DNA of 64,000 bases from Pseudomonas sp. A34-9. GTDB taxonomy: Bacteria; Pseudomonadota; Gammaproteobacteria; Pseudomonadales; Pseudomonadaceae. Numbering within the stretch: the stretch's first letter is position 1; each line of letters starts with the position of its first letter. Shown in pieces: positions 15,969 through 24,311 of the stretch. The notes below the pieces were generated by a model. That model saw only the letters and a program-made list of their open reading frames with translations. It was not told the origin of the DNA and searched no databases. Position numbers and translations under genes: made by a program. The stretch spans positions 5,619,001-5,683,000 of the forward strand of contig NZ_CP119967.1 of assembly GCF_029543085.1 (NCBI RefSeq), given 5' to 3'.

Positions 15969-16007
15969 AACAGGCCCGACCTCGTCAGCACGAGGCCGGG
16001 CCTGTTT
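15969..16007 (+). terminator. hairpin terminator after the aldo/keto reductase
   Basis: A 17-base stem beginning AACAGGCCCGACC and closing with GGGCCTGTT, with one mismatch and a CAGC loop, is followed by TTT. It is 62 bases after the stop codon and ends the FAD dehydrogenase-aldo/keto reductase transcript. The T run is short. Confidence 0.75.
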
Positions 16008-16098
16008 GCGTGTGGCCAATAGACGGACGACCGGACTGGCGCCACACTCACACAACAGCAACACTCATCACCACCCGATACACACAGAGGATTCCCAC

Positions 16099-16986
16099 AT
16101 GCTATGGAAAAAAGGCCGACGCAGTGACAACGTCGTCGATGCCCGTGGTGATGATGCCGGCGGTGGCGGCGGCATGCGTTTCGGCGGTGGCAAAGGCCTG
16201 AGTCTGGGGGCCATTCTGCTGATCGTCGGTATCGGCTGGATCACCGGGCAGGATCCGCTGCAGATCCTCGGCCAACTCGCCGGGCAATCGGGGCAACAAG
16301 CCGCACCGACTTCGCAAACCCGCCAGGCGCCGCCGGCCAATGATGAACAGGCCGAATTCGTCCGCTCGATCCTTGGCGACACCGAAGACACCTGGGGCGC
16401 GATTTTCCAGCAGGCCGGGCGGCAATATAAAGATCCGACCCTGGTGCTGTTCAGCAATCGGGTCAATTCCGCCTGCGGTCTGGCAACCTCGGCCACCGGC
16501 CCGTTCTATTGCCCGGCGGACCAGAAGGTCTATCTGGACATGGCGTTCTTCCAGGAAATGTCACAACGCTTCAAGGCTGCCGGCGACTTTGCCCAGGCCT
16601 ACGTGATCGCTCACGAAGTCGGACACCACGTGCAGACTCTTCTCGGCGTCTCGGCGAAAATTCAGACAGCCCGTCAACAAGGCCGGCAGATGGAAGGCGA
16701 CGGCGGTTTGCTGGTGCGTCAGGAATTGCAGGCCGACTGCCTCGCCGGCGTCTGGGCCAACAACGCGCAAAAGCGCCTGAACTGGCTGGAACCGGGCGAC
16801 ATCGAAGAAGCTTTGAACGCGGCCAACGCCATCGGTGATGATCGCCTGCAACAACAGGGTCAGGGCCGTGTGGTGCCGGACTCGTTTACCCACGGTACGT
16901 CGGCGCAAAGGGTGCGCTGGTTCAAAACCGGATTCGCGCAGGGCCAGGTCGGCCAGTGCGACACCTTCGCGGCGAAAAACCTGTAA
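16099..16986 (+). CDS. ypfJ: neutral zinc metallopeptidase YpfJ family
   Basis: A 295-residue membrane-anchored putative metalloprotease. The N-terminal charged part (MLWKKGRRSDNVVDARGDD), a Gly-rich stretch, one membrane segment (LSLGAILLIVGIGWITG), then the catalytic domain with VIAHEVGHHVQ (HExxH zinc motif) near residue 175 and RQELQADCLAGVWAN, whose Glu is the likely third ligand. Length matches E. coli YpfJ (287). AGAGG lies eight bases before the ATG. The stop codon abuts the start of the next gene. The physiological substrate of this family is not established. Confidence 0.9.
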   Translation: MLWKKGRRSDNVVDARGDDAGGGGGMRFGGGKGLSLGAILLIVGIGWITGQDPLQILGQLAGQSGQQAAPTSQTRQAPPANDEQAEFVRSILGDTEDTWGAIFQQAGRQYKDPTLVLFSNRVNSACGLATSATGPFYCPADQKVYLDMAFFQEMSQRFKAAGDFAQAYVIAHEVGHHVQTLLGVSAKIQTARQQGRQMEGDGGLLVRQELQADCLAGVWANNAQKRLNWLEPGDIEEALNAANAIGDDRLQQQGQGRVVPDSFTHGTSAQRVRWFKTGFAQGQVGQCDTFAAKNL

Positions 16987-17937
16987 ATGCATAAATGGCT
17001 TTTGGCGTTACTGATCGTTGGCAGCACTGCGCAAGCCGCCGGTGTCGATGCGATCAGCCCCGGTCGTTTGCAACTCAAGGCCGGGGAAATGGCGGTGGGC
17101 ATCGGGCCTGCGCCGGAGAAAATCGAGCGCGTGCTGATCGTCATTCATGGCCGTTTGCGCAACGCCGAGACCTATCGCAAAAGCGCCGAGAGCGCGGCCG
17201 AGCTGGCGGGGCAAAGCGCGCACACCTTGGTGATCGCCCCGCAGTTTCTCAATGAGAGTGATGTCGCACTGTATTCGCTACCGGCGACCGTGCTGCGCTG
17301 GCAGGGCAACGAGTGGATGGGCGGCGGGTTATCCACAGGTCCGAATCCGTTGAGTTCCTATGCGGCGCTCGATGAGATCGTCGGACGGATCACCGACCGC
17401 AAACAGTTTCCGGACGTGAAGCAGATCGTGATCTTCGGCCACTCCGGTGGCGGTCAGGTGGTGCAGCGTTATGCCCTGCTCGCCAAGGATCAGCCGGCGC
17501 TGAAGGCCAACGGCATCCGCTTGCGCTACGTGGTCGCCAATCCTTCGTCGTATGCGTATTTCAATGAACAACGGCCGGTGGCGTTCGATCATGCCAAGTG
17601 CGTGGGCTTCAATCGCTGGAAGTACGGTCTGTCAGACATGCCGGTGTACGCCGGTGGGCAAACGCCGTTGCAGCTTGAGAGCAGTTACGTCAAACGCGAG
17701 GTGATTTATTTGCTTGGGCAGCAGGACACCGATCCCAAGCATCCGGCACTGGACAAGCGTTGTGAAGCCGAGGCGCAGGGTGCGTATCGCCTGGAGCGTG
17801 GCAAGCTGTACTTCGGTTATTTGCTGCGTCGGCATCCGGAAGGGGTCAATCAACGACTGGTCGAGGTGCCCGGGGTTGGGCATAACGGCGATGGCATGTT
17901 GACGTCGCCGGAGGGGCAGAAGGCGTTGTTCGAATAA
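16987..17937 (+). CDS. secreted alpha/beta hydrolase-like protein
   Basis: A 316-residue protein with a short signal peptide (MHKWLLALLIVGSTAQA). The mature part has an alpha/beta-hydrolase layout: VLIVIHGRLRNAETY (oxyanion region), IFGHSGGGQVVQRYA with a G-H-S-G-G nucleophile elbow (Ser near residue 155), and a C-terminal VEVPGVGHNGDGM that may supply the catalytic His. It is probably a periplasmic or secreted esterase-like enzyme; the substrate is unknown. The ATG directly follows the ypfJ stop codon, indicating one operon. Its homologues are usually annotated only as hypothetical or alpha/beta fold hydrolase. Confidence 0.85.
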   Translation: MHKWLLALLIVGSTAQAAGVDAISPGRLQLKAGEMAVGIGPAPEKIERVLIVIHGRLRNAETYRKSAESAAELAGQSAHTLVIAPQFLNESDVALYSLPATVLRWQGNEWMGGGLSTGPNPLSSYAALDEIVGRITDRKQFPDVKQIVIFGHSGGGQVVQRYALLAKDQPALKANGIRLRYVVANPSSYAYFNEQRPVAFDHAKCVGFNRWKYGLSDMPVYAGGQTPLQLESSYVKREVIYLLGQQDTDPKHPALDKRCEAEAQGAYRLERGKLYFGYLLRRHPEGVNQRLVEVPGVGHNGDGMLTSPEGQKALFE

Positions 17938-17962
17938 GTTTTGTGCTGATTGATCTGACGTC

Positions 17963-18030
17963 ATCGCGAGCAGGCTCACTCCTACAGGGGGAAGGCATTC
18001 CAATTGTAGGAGCGAGCCTGCTCGCGAAGG
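17963..18030. repeat. REP doublet (GAGCGAGCCTGCTCGC type)
   Basis: ATCGCGAGCAGGCTCACTCCTACAG and, inverted, TGTAGGAGCGAGCCTGCTCGCGA flank a 20-base spacer. It lies between the convergent hydrolase and HAD genes. Confidence 0.85.
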
Positions 18031-18052
18031 GGCAGCTCAGGCACCGAAGATT

Positions 18053-18646
18053 TCAGGCCAGAAGCATCCGCCGCAACTCGACACAATCCTGCGCATGCCA
18101 GTCGGTCAGCTCCGGCCATGGGTTATCCGGCAGATTCACCAGCACCGTCCGCGCGCCCGCCGCTCGCCCGCAATCCAGATCAAAACGGTAATCACCGACC
18201 ATCACCATCTCGCTGGCCGGTACTTGCCAGGCGTCTGCCAGTTTCAGCAAACCACCCGGATGCGGTTTCGGCGGTGCTTCATCGCGGCCCAACACATCCT
18301 CCACCGCGAAGCAGTCAGCCAGGCCGATCGCCTCCAGCGTCACATGCGCCAGTTCCCGCGCATTGCGGGTCAGAATGCCGAGGCGATAACCGCGCGCGTG
18401 CAGATCACGCACCAGCTCTACCGCCCCATTGGCCGGGGTCGAACCCAGCGCCAGATCCCGTTCGTGCTCAAGCAACCAGGCATGCTTGGCCGCCGCCTCT
18501 TGCGCCGGCAATGCCGCCAGATGAGTGAGGATGTCGTCCTCCGGCGGAATCGCCAGTGCCACGCGAATCGCCGCAAAATCATGCACGGCGACGGTCAGCG
18601 TGCCGTCCATGTCGAACACCCAGTGCTTCACATCCTTCAGGCTCAT
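18053..18646 (-). CDS. HAD-IA family phosphatase
   Basis: A 197-residue haloacid-dehalogenase-type phosphatase. Motif I is VFDMDGTLT near residue 10 (both catalytic Asp present), motif II ILTRNA near 100, motif III the Lys in PPKPHPGGLL, and motif IV MVGDYRFDLDCGRAAG. A small helical cap lies between motifs I and II, as in phosphoglycolate phosphatases. The ATG at 18646 overlaps the tesB stop (ATGA), so expression is coupled to tesB. The order tesB-HAD phosphatase is common in pseudomonads, though the physiological substrate is not known. Upstream in-frame codons lie inside tesB and were not used. Confidence 0.9.
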   Translation of the reverse strand: MSLKDVKHWVFDMDGTLTVAVHDFAAIRVALAIPPEDDILTHLAALPAQEAAAKHAWLLEHERDLALGSTPANGAVELVRDLHARGYRLGILTRNARELAHVTLEAIGLADCFAVEDVLGRDEAPPKPHPGGLLKLADAWQVPASEMVMVGDYRFDLDCGRAAGARTVLVNLPDNPWPELTDWHAQDCVELRRMLLA

Positions 18647-19512
18647 GCCCAATCCTTGCGATGACGGATCAAGCCTTCCTGCGTCACCGAAGCCACCAGT
18701 TGCCCGGCGCGGTTGTACACGCTGCCACGGGAGAAACCGCGGGAGTTGCCGGCCCATGGACTGTCCATTGCATAAAGCAACCAGTCATCGGCGCGCAAAT
18801 CGTTGTGGAACCACAACGCGTGATCGAGGCTGGCGACCTGCATGTCTTTCTGCCAGACCGATTTGCCGTGGGGCAGCATCGAGGTGGTCAGCAGACCGAA
18901 GTCCGAGGCGTAGGCCAGCAAGTATTTGTGCAGCGCCGGAATGTCGGCCAATGCGCCGTCGGCGCGGAACCACACATATTTCACCGGATCGGCCGGTTGC
19001 GGGTTGTATGGGTCTTTTTCGGTGACCGGGCGCACTTCGATCGGCTTCGGGCACAGCAGTTTTTCGCGCATGTGTTCCGGAATCAAATGCGCGCGTTGCT
19101 GGGTCAACTCCAGCTCCGACGGCAGGTTTTCCGGACCGACCACGACCGGCATCTGGCTCTGGTGCTCGAAGCCGGCCTCGTCGTATTGAAACGAAGCGCT
19201 GCAGGTGAAAATCGGATGGCCCTTCTGGATCGCCGTGACGCGGCGCGTGCTGAAACTGCCGCCATCGCGCACGCGATCAACCGAATAGACCACCGGCAAC
19301 TTGGCATCGCCCGGACGCAGGAAATAACCGTGCATCGAATGCACATGGCGCGTTTCTTCAACCGTCTGACTGGCCGCCGACAGCGACTGACCGAGCACCT
19401 GACCACCGAACAACTGACGGAACCCCAGATCCTGGCTACGGCCACGGAACAGGTTTTCTTCGATCGGTTCCAGGGTCAGCAGGTCGACCAGATCTTCCAA
19501 CACTTGGCTCAT
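18643..19512 (-). CDS. tesB: acyl-CoA thioesterase II
   Basis: A 289-residue double hot-dog thioesterase that hydrolyses medium- and long-chain acyl-CoA to free fatty acid and CoA. TesB features: MSQVLEDLVDLLTLEPIEEN, FRGRSQDLGFRQLFGGQVLGQS, VHSMHGYFLRPGD, and in the second domain LLAYASDFGLL (the catalytic Asp) and SLDHALWFH. Length matches E. coli TesB (286). It overlaps the HAD phosphatase gene by four bases. Confidence 0.96.
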   Translation of the reverse strand: MSQVLEDLVDLLTLEPIEENLFRGRSQDLGFRQLFGGQVLGQSLSAASQTVEETRHVHSMHGYFLRPGDAKLPVVYSVDRVRDGGSFSTRRVTAIQKGHPIFTCSASFQYDEAGFEHQSQMPVVVGPENLPSELELTQQRAHLIPEHMREKLLCPKPIEVRPVTEKDPYNPQPADPVKYVWFRADGALADIPALHKYLLAYASDFGLLTTSMLPHGKSVWQKDMQVASLDHALWFHNDLRADDWLLYAMDSPWAGNSRGFSRGSVYNRAGQLVASVTQEGLIRHRKDWA

Positions 19513-19621
19513 TCAGACTCTCCTCACACAAAGCTATGCCGCGCAGTCTTGGCTGCGGCGGGCGATTCAGGTTCTGGCGCGGGCCAATGATATGGCGGCC
19601 ATTGTAAACGTCCGTGTCGGC

Positions 19622-20191
19622 TTAGCCATGCAAGGTTTGCAGCCATTGTTCCCGGGTGATGCGGTACAGCACATGCCTGCGTAACGGATGATCGACAGCA
19701 AGCTTGGGGTGATCGAAATCATCGTCCGGGGCGTGATGCATGCCGATCGCCTGCATGACTTTCTCCGAAGGCAGATTGGTTTGCGCGGTGAAGGAGACGA
19801 TTTGCTTCAAGGCCAAGCGGTCAAAGCCTGCGCGCAACGCGGTCCACGCCGCTTCACTGGCATAACCCAGGCCCCAATGCTCCTTGGCCAGACGCCAGCC
19901 GATCTCCACCGCCGGGGTGAACGGGGCATCGAAGCCGACCACGCCAAGCCCGGTGAAACCGATGAATTCGCCGCTGTCCTTGCGCTCCAGCGCCCACAAG
20001 CCGAAACCGTGCTCGGCAAAATGCCCGCGCACCCGACCGATCATCGACGCGCTTTCCAGTCGGCTCAACGGTGCCGGAAAGTAGCGCATCACCTGCGGAT
20101 CGGCGCACATCGCCGCAAATGCCGGCAAATCTTCGTCCTGCCACTGACGCATCAGCAAGCGCGCGCTTTCAAGTTCCAGTATCGGCTCCAT
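19622..20191 (-). CDS. GNAT family N-acetyltransferase (RimJ/RimL-like)
   Basis: A 189-residue acyltransferase. It begins MEPILELESARLLMRQWQDED, typical of the RimJ/RimL type, with the acetyl-CoA region VEIGWRLAKEHWGLGYASEA and FTAQTNLPSEKVMQAIGM. The target could be a protein N-terminus or a small amine; it is not predictable. The ATG at 20191 follows GGAGGGGGCCG, an unusually strong Shine-Dalgarno. Divergent from the deacetylase-like gene, 82 bases apart. Confidence 0.88.
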   Translation of the reverse strand: MEPILELESARLLMRQWQDEDLPAFAAMCADPQVMRYFPAPLSRLESASMIGRVRGHFAEHGFGLWALERKDSGEFIGFTGLGVVGFDAPFTPAVEIGWRLAKEHWGLGYASEAAWTALRAGFDRLALKQIVSFTAQTNLPSEKVMQAIGMHHAPDDDFDHPKLAVDHPLRRHVLYRITREQWLQTLHG

Positions 20192-20273
20192 CGGCCCCCT
20201 CCGTTTCCATGCCGCAAGTCTACATCGCTGGTAGGATCCTTCACTCTTTCCAACGTTCCTACATGAAACCGCC

Positions 20274-21194
20274 ATGCCACTGCCGCTGATCTACCACGAA
20301 GACTACAGCCCCGAGTTTCCGGCGGATCACCGCTTTCCGATGGACAAGTTTCGTCTGCTGCGCGATCACCTGGTCGACAGCGGTCTGACCCGTGATGCCG
20401 ATCTGCTGCGCCCCGAGATCTGTCCCAACGACATCCTCGCCCTCGCCCATGACCGTGCGTATATCGAACGCTACATGAGCGGCGAGTTGTCACGCGAAGA
20501 CCAACGGCGCCTCGGCCTGCCATGGAACGAAGCCTTGGCGCGACGTACGGTGCGGGCCGTCGGCGGTTCGATTCTGGCGGCGGAGAAAGCCCTGGAGCAC
20601 GGTCTGGCCTGTCACCTGGCCGGCGGCACCCATCACGCGCATTACGACTATCCGGCGGGCTTCTGCATCTTCAATGACCTGGCGATCATCAGCCATTACC
20701 TGCTGCAAAGCGGCCGGGTGAATCGCGTGCTGATCTTCGATTGCGATGTGCATCAGGGCGATGGCACCGCGCGGATCCTGCATGACACGCCGGAGGCGAT
20801 TACCGTTTCCCTGCACTGCGAGAAGAATTTTCCTGCACGCAAAGCCGAAAGTGACTGGGATATTCCGCTGCCCAAAGGCATGGGCGATGCTGATTACCTG
20901 AAAGTGGTCGATGACACGCTCAACTATTTGCTGCCGCTGTATCAACCGGATCTGGTGCTGTATGACGCCGGTGTCGACGTGCACAAGGATGATGCCCTCG
21001 GTTATCTGCAACTGACCGACGAAGGCGTCGCCGCCCGCGATGAAAGCGTGATGCGCCATTGCCTTGGCCGCGACATTCCAGTGATGGGCGTAATCGGCGG
21101 CGGCTACAGCAAGGATCGCCATGCTCTGGCCCGCCGCCACGGCATCCTGCATCACAGCGCGCAACGGGTCTGGCAGTCACACGGTTGTCATTGA
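20274..21194 (+). CDS. histone deacetylase family protein (bacterial, AcuC/APAH-like)
   Basis: A 306-residue Zn-dependent amidohydrolase of the arginase-deacetylase fold. Motifs: LAGGTHHAHYDYPAGFCIFN (His pair and the N-terminal active-site part), IFDCDVHQGDGTARIL (Asp and His zinc ligands), LYDAGVDVHKDDALG (Asp zinc ligand) and GVIGGGYSKD. Bacterial members deacetylate acetylpolyamines, acetoin-related compounds or proteins; the actual substrate is not known for this subgroup. The ATG at 20274 has no strong Shine-Dalgarno, but TGGTAGGAT at 20228-20236 looks like an extended -10 element, giving a leader of about 30 bases. The adjacent divergent GNAT acetyltransferase gene is notable. Confidence 0.9.
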   Translation: MPLPLIYHEDYSPEFPADHRFPMDKFRLLRDHLVDSGLTRDADLLRPEICPNDILALAHDRAYIERYMSGELSREDQRRLGLPWNEALARRTVRAVGGSILAAEKALEHGLACHLAGGTHHAHYDYPAGFCIFNDLAIISHYLLQSGRVNRVLIFDCDVHQGDGTARILHDTPEAITVSLHCEKNFPARKAESDWDIPLPKGMGDADYLKVVDDTLNYLLPLYQPDLVLYDAGVDVHKDDALGYLQLTDEGVAARDESVMRHCLGRDIPVMGVIGGGYSKDRHALARRHGILHHSAQRVWQSHGCH

Positions 21195-21311
21195 GCTGTG
21201 CTGCGTTACCCACAATCGCTGTGGAACGGCCTGTGGATAACCTGAGTGAAAGGGACTGCAGGCCATGCTGGCTATACCGTCCAGCACTGTGGTTGTTTTT
21301 CAACCAATCGC

Positions 21312-21396
21312 TGTAGGAGCTGCCGCAGGCTGCGATCTTTTGATCTTGATCTTTAAAAACAAGATCAAAAGATCGCAGCCTGCGGCAGCTCCTACA
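21312..21396. repeat. REP doublet (REPIN), GAGCTGCCGCAGG type, nearly perfect
   Basis: TGTAGGAGCTGCCGCAGGCTGCGATC followed by TTTTGATCTTGATC, a small loop (TTTAAAAAC), and the perfect inverse. It is the longest uninterrupted palindrome in the window and lies between the deacetylase and flavoprotein genes. Confidence 0.92.
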
Positions 21397-21410
21397 AAGA
21401 TCCCGGCTGT

Positions 21411-21416
21411 TAGAAT
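21411..21416 (+). promoter_or_regulatory. -10 element of the flavoprotein gene
   Basis: TAGAAT in the context GCTGTTAGAATGCGCGCC resembles many Pseudomonas -10 regions. Transcription from about 21423 would exclude the ATG at 21415 and supports the start at 21451. Confidence 0.35.
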
Positions 21417-21450
21417 GCGCGCCTTATCCCGCCATACCGCAGCGCACGCC

Positions 21451-22686
21451 ATGACCCAGAACTCCGCCTCCTCCCCCGCTCACGTCGCCATCATCGGCGG
21501 TGGCCCTGCCGGCCTGATGGCCGCTGAAGTGCTGAGCCAGGCCGGCATTCGCGTCGATCTCTACGACGGCATGCCCTCGGTGGGTCGCAAGTTTCTACTG
21601 GCTGGTGTCGGCGGCATGAACATCACCCACTCCGAAGCCTACCCGGCGTTTCTCTCGCGCTACGCCGAACGCGCGCCGCAAATCGCCCCGCTGCTGCGCG
21701 GCTTCGACGCCGATGCGCTGTGCAAATGGATTCACGATCTGGGCATCGAAACCTTCATCGGCAGCTCCGGCCGGGTGTTCCCTACGGACATGAAAGCCGC
21801 GCCGCTGTTGCGCGCCTGGCTCAAGCGTCTGCGCGACAGTGGCGTGGTTATCCACACCCGCCATCGTTGGCTCGGTTGGGATGAACACGGCGCGCTGCGC
21901 ATCGACAGCCCCGATGGCGAAATCACCGTAAAACCCGCCGCCACCCTGCTCACCCTCGGCGGTGGCAGTTGGGCGCGCCTCGGCTCCGACGGTGCATGGA
22001 TGCTCGCACTGGAGCAGCGCGGGGTAGGACTGGCGCCGTTGCAGCCGAGTAATTGCGGCTTCGAGGTGCAGGCCTGGAGCGAGTTGATGGTCAGAAAATT
22101 CGCCGGCGCGCCGCTGAAAAACATCGCCATCGGTCTGAACGACGACATTCCACGCTTGGGCGAATGCGTGATCACCGCGACCGGGATTGAAGGCAGTCTG
22201 ATTTATGCGTTGTCGGCGCCGATCCGTGAGGCGATCCATCAGTACGGTGCAGCGACCCTTCACATCGATCTGCTGCCCGGCCGACCTGTGGATAAATTGC
22301 AGGCGGCGCTGAGCAAACCACGGGGTTCGCGTTCGATGGCCAAGCACCTGCACAGTCAGATCGGGATTGATGGCGTGAAAGCAGCATTGCTGCGTGAACT
22401 GACTGACGCGGCGACCTTCGCCGATCCGGCACTGCTGGCGCGGGCGATCAAGGCGCTGCCACTGACATTGGTGAAAACCCGTCCACTGGACGAGGCAATC
22501 AGCAGTGCCGGGGGCGTGACGTTCGAGGCGATGGACGAGCGGCTGATGCTCAAGGCGTTGCCGGGGGTGTTCTGTGCGGGCGAGATGCTCGATTGGGAAG
22601 CGCCGACGGGCGGCTATTTGCTGACGGGGTGTTTTGCCAGCGGGCGGGCTGCAGGGTTGGGGATTGTGCAGTGGCTGAAAAGCTAA
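21451..22686 (+). CDS. NAD(P)/FAD-dependent oxidoreductase (YhiN/TIGR03862-like flavoprotein)
   Basis: A 411-residue flavoprotein of the BaiN/YhiN (HI0933) group. The dinucleotide fold HVAIIGGGPAGLMAAEVLSQ starts near residue 11, VGRKFLLAGVGGMNITHSEA follows (typical of the group), then TLLTLGGGSWARLGSDGAWM, and the C-terminal FAD contact AGEMLDWEAPTGGYLLTGCF. Some family members reduce bile-acid intermediates, but no function is established for the pseudomonad version. The start at 21451 leaves out upstream in-frame codons that lie in the promoter and REP sequence. It is monocistronic, ending next to a repeat element. Confidence 0.88.
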   Translation: MTQNSASSPAHVAIIGGGPAGLMAAEVLSQAGIRVDLYDGMPSVGRKFLLAGVGGMNITHSEAYPAFLSRYAERAPQIAPLLRGFDADALCKWIHDLGIETFIGSSGRVFPTDMKAAPLLRAWLKRLRDSGVVIHTRHRWLGWDEHGALRIDSPDGEITVKPAATLLTLGGGSWARLGSDGAWMLALEQRGVGLAPLQPSNCGFEVQAWSELMVRKFAGAPLKNIAIGLNDDIPRLGECVITATGIEGSLIYALSAPIREAIHQYGAATLHIDLLPGRPVDKLQAALSKPRGSRSMAKHLHSQIGIDGVKAALLRELTDAATFADPALLARAIKALPLTLVKTRPLDEAISSAGGVTFEAMDERLMLKALPGVFCAGEMLDWEAPTGGYLLTGCFASGRAAGLGIVQWLKS

Positions 22687-22687
22687 A

Positions 22688-22913
22688 CCCTCACCCCAGC
22701 CCTCTCCCAGAGGGAGAGGGGGCCGACCGAGGTGTCTGACGCCATACATCGACCTGAAACACCGAGTCGATTATGGATTCGGCCAGCCAACCGAAGTGTC
22801 TGGCGAAGGCCCTGTCGCTTATGGATTCACAACAGAAGAATCAGGTCGGCGTACTTCGCAAGCATCCCCCAATCAGTCCCCTCTCCCTCCGGGAGAGGGT
22901 TAGGGTGAGGGGC
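22688..22913. repeat. long mosaic intergenic repeat with CCCTCACCC ends (copy 1)
   Basis: The outer ends CCCTCACCCCAGCCCTCTCC and, inverted, GGAGAGGGTTAGGGTGAGGG each form a CTCTCCC/GGGAGAG hairpin. Inside is a block (GTGTCTGACGCCATACATCG ... TTATGGATTC) present, inverted as a whole, in the element at 42967-43157. This copy carries an internal partial duplication of GTGTCTG..TTATGGATTC. It fills the gap between the flavoprotein and rhlE genes. Confidence 0.85.
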
Positions 22914-22921
22914 TTTTTGAC

Positions 22922-24259
22922 TTAAGGCTTGCGCTTACGCGGCCCGGTGTTGAACACCGGCACTTTACGCACAGGCTTGATCGAAGGCTCCGGCGCTTGG
23001 GTCTCGCCGCTGTCGACCCACTTACCGAGATTGCGCTTACCGCCACCGCCAGAGGTTTTGGGTTTTTTCGGCTTCTTCGGCTTCTTGATCACCTGACCGC
23101 TGGCATCGGTGTCCGGCACGCGGTGCTCAGGCTCGAAGTCCGGCTCGTTCTGACGCTTCAGCGTCTGACGCGTCAGCATCTCGATCGCCGACAACATGTT
23201 CACTTCATCGGCACACACCAGCGAGATCGCCTCGCCCGTAGCGCCAGCGCGGCCGGTACGACCGATCCGGTGAATGTAATCCTCAGCCACAATCGGCAGA
23301 TCGAAGTTGATCACCAACGGCAGGTCTTCGATATCCAGACCACGAGCGGCAACGTCGGTTGCGACCAGAATCTGCACTTCACTGAGTTTGAAACGATCCA
23401 GCGCACGCTGACGGGTGGCCTGCGGTTTGTCGCCATGGATACCGTCGGCATTCACGCCCAGACCCTGAAGTTTTTCCACCAGCGCATCAACACCGTTGCG
23501 GGTCTTGGCGAACACCAGCACCTGCTTCCACTTGTTCTTGCGCATCAAGTGCACGAACAGTTCAGCCTTGCGCTTCTTGTCCACCGTCACCACCCATTGC
23601 TTGACGGTGTTGGCGGCGACGTTGCGCGGGCTGACTTCTACAGTCAGTGGATCGTCGAGCATTTGCCCGGCAAGCAGGCGGATGTCATCAGAGAACGTCG
23701 CGGAAAACAGCAGCGTCTGACGCTTCTTCGGCAGTGCGCGGTAAATGTTCGACAGTTCTTCGGAGAAACCCAGATCGAGCATCCGATCGGCTTCGTCGAG
23801 CACCAGCGTTTGCAGCTGATTGAATTTCAGTGCCTTCTGGCGGAACAGGTCGAGCAAGCGCCCCGGCGTTGCCACCAACAGATCAACACCACCGCGCAGC
23901 TTCATCATTTGCGGGTTGATGCTGACGCCGCCATACACCGCGTAAGTGCGCAGCGGCAGGTTTTCGGCGTACTGGCGCACGGCTTCGTGAACCTGCTCGG
24001 CAAGCTCGCGGGTCGGAACCAGAATCAGTGCGCGCACCGAGTTGGCGGCGACTTTCGGCCCTTCCATAGCCAGCAACTGCAGCAGTGGCAAGGCGAAACC
24101 GGCGGTTTTGCCGGTGCCGGTCTGGGCCGCTGCCATCAGGTCACGACCGGCCAGCACGGCCGGGATGGCTTGCGCCTGAACCGGCGTCGGGGTCTGGTAG
24201 CCGAGCTTCTCGAGGGAGCGCAGCAAGGGTTCGATCAGGCCAAGGGTGGCGAAAGTCAT
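22922..24259 (-). CDS. rhlE: ATP-dependent RNA helicase RhlE (DEAD box)
   Basis: A 445-residue DEAD-box helicase. Ordered motifs: Q motif in GYQTPTPVQAQAIPAVL, motif I AAAQTGTGKT, Ia PTRELAEQV, Ib ATPGRLLDL, II LDEADRML, III SATFSDDI, IV LVFAKTRNGVDALV, V ATDVAARGLDIEDLP, VI HRIGRTGRAG. The C-terminus (after 375) is a basic tail with repeated PKKP units and a Gly-rich part, useful for RNA binding. RhlE proteins act in ribosome assembly and mRNA turnover and favour cold growth. The ATG at 24259 fits the family N-terminus MTFATLGL; upstream in-frame codons are not conserved. It lies 52 bases from the yedA-like stop codon upstream on the same strand. Confidence 0.95.
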   Translation of the reverse strand: MTFATLGLIEPLLRSLEKLGYQTPTPVQAQAIPAVLAGRDLMAAAQTGTGKTAGFALPLLQLLAMEGPKVAANSVRALILVPTRELAEQVHEAVRQYAENLPLRTYAVYGGVSINPQMMKLRGGVDLLVATPGRLLDLFRQKALKFNQLQTLVLDEADRMLDLGFSEELSNIYRALPKKRQTLLFSATFSDDIRLLAGQMLDDPLTVEVSPRNVAANTVKQWVVTVDKKRKAELFVHLMRKNKWKQVLVFAKTRNGVDALVEKLQGLGVNADGIHGDKPQATRQRALDRFKLSEVQILVATDVAARGLDIEDLPLVINFDLPIVAEDYIHRIGRTGRAGATGEAISLVCADEVNMLSAIEMLTRQTLKRQNEPDFEPEHRVPDTDASGQVIKKPKKPKKPKTSGGGGKRNLGKWVDSGETQAPEPSIKPVRKVPVFNTGPRKRKP

Positions 24260-24311
24260 GGGAGTACCGTAGGAAAAAATAACGCAGGCATGCAATGCCG
24301 CGCAGTTTACC

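Noticed and set aside
22688..22913. Insertion sequence.
   Set aside because: The element is too short and has no transposase frame; it is better seen as a non-autonomous repeat.
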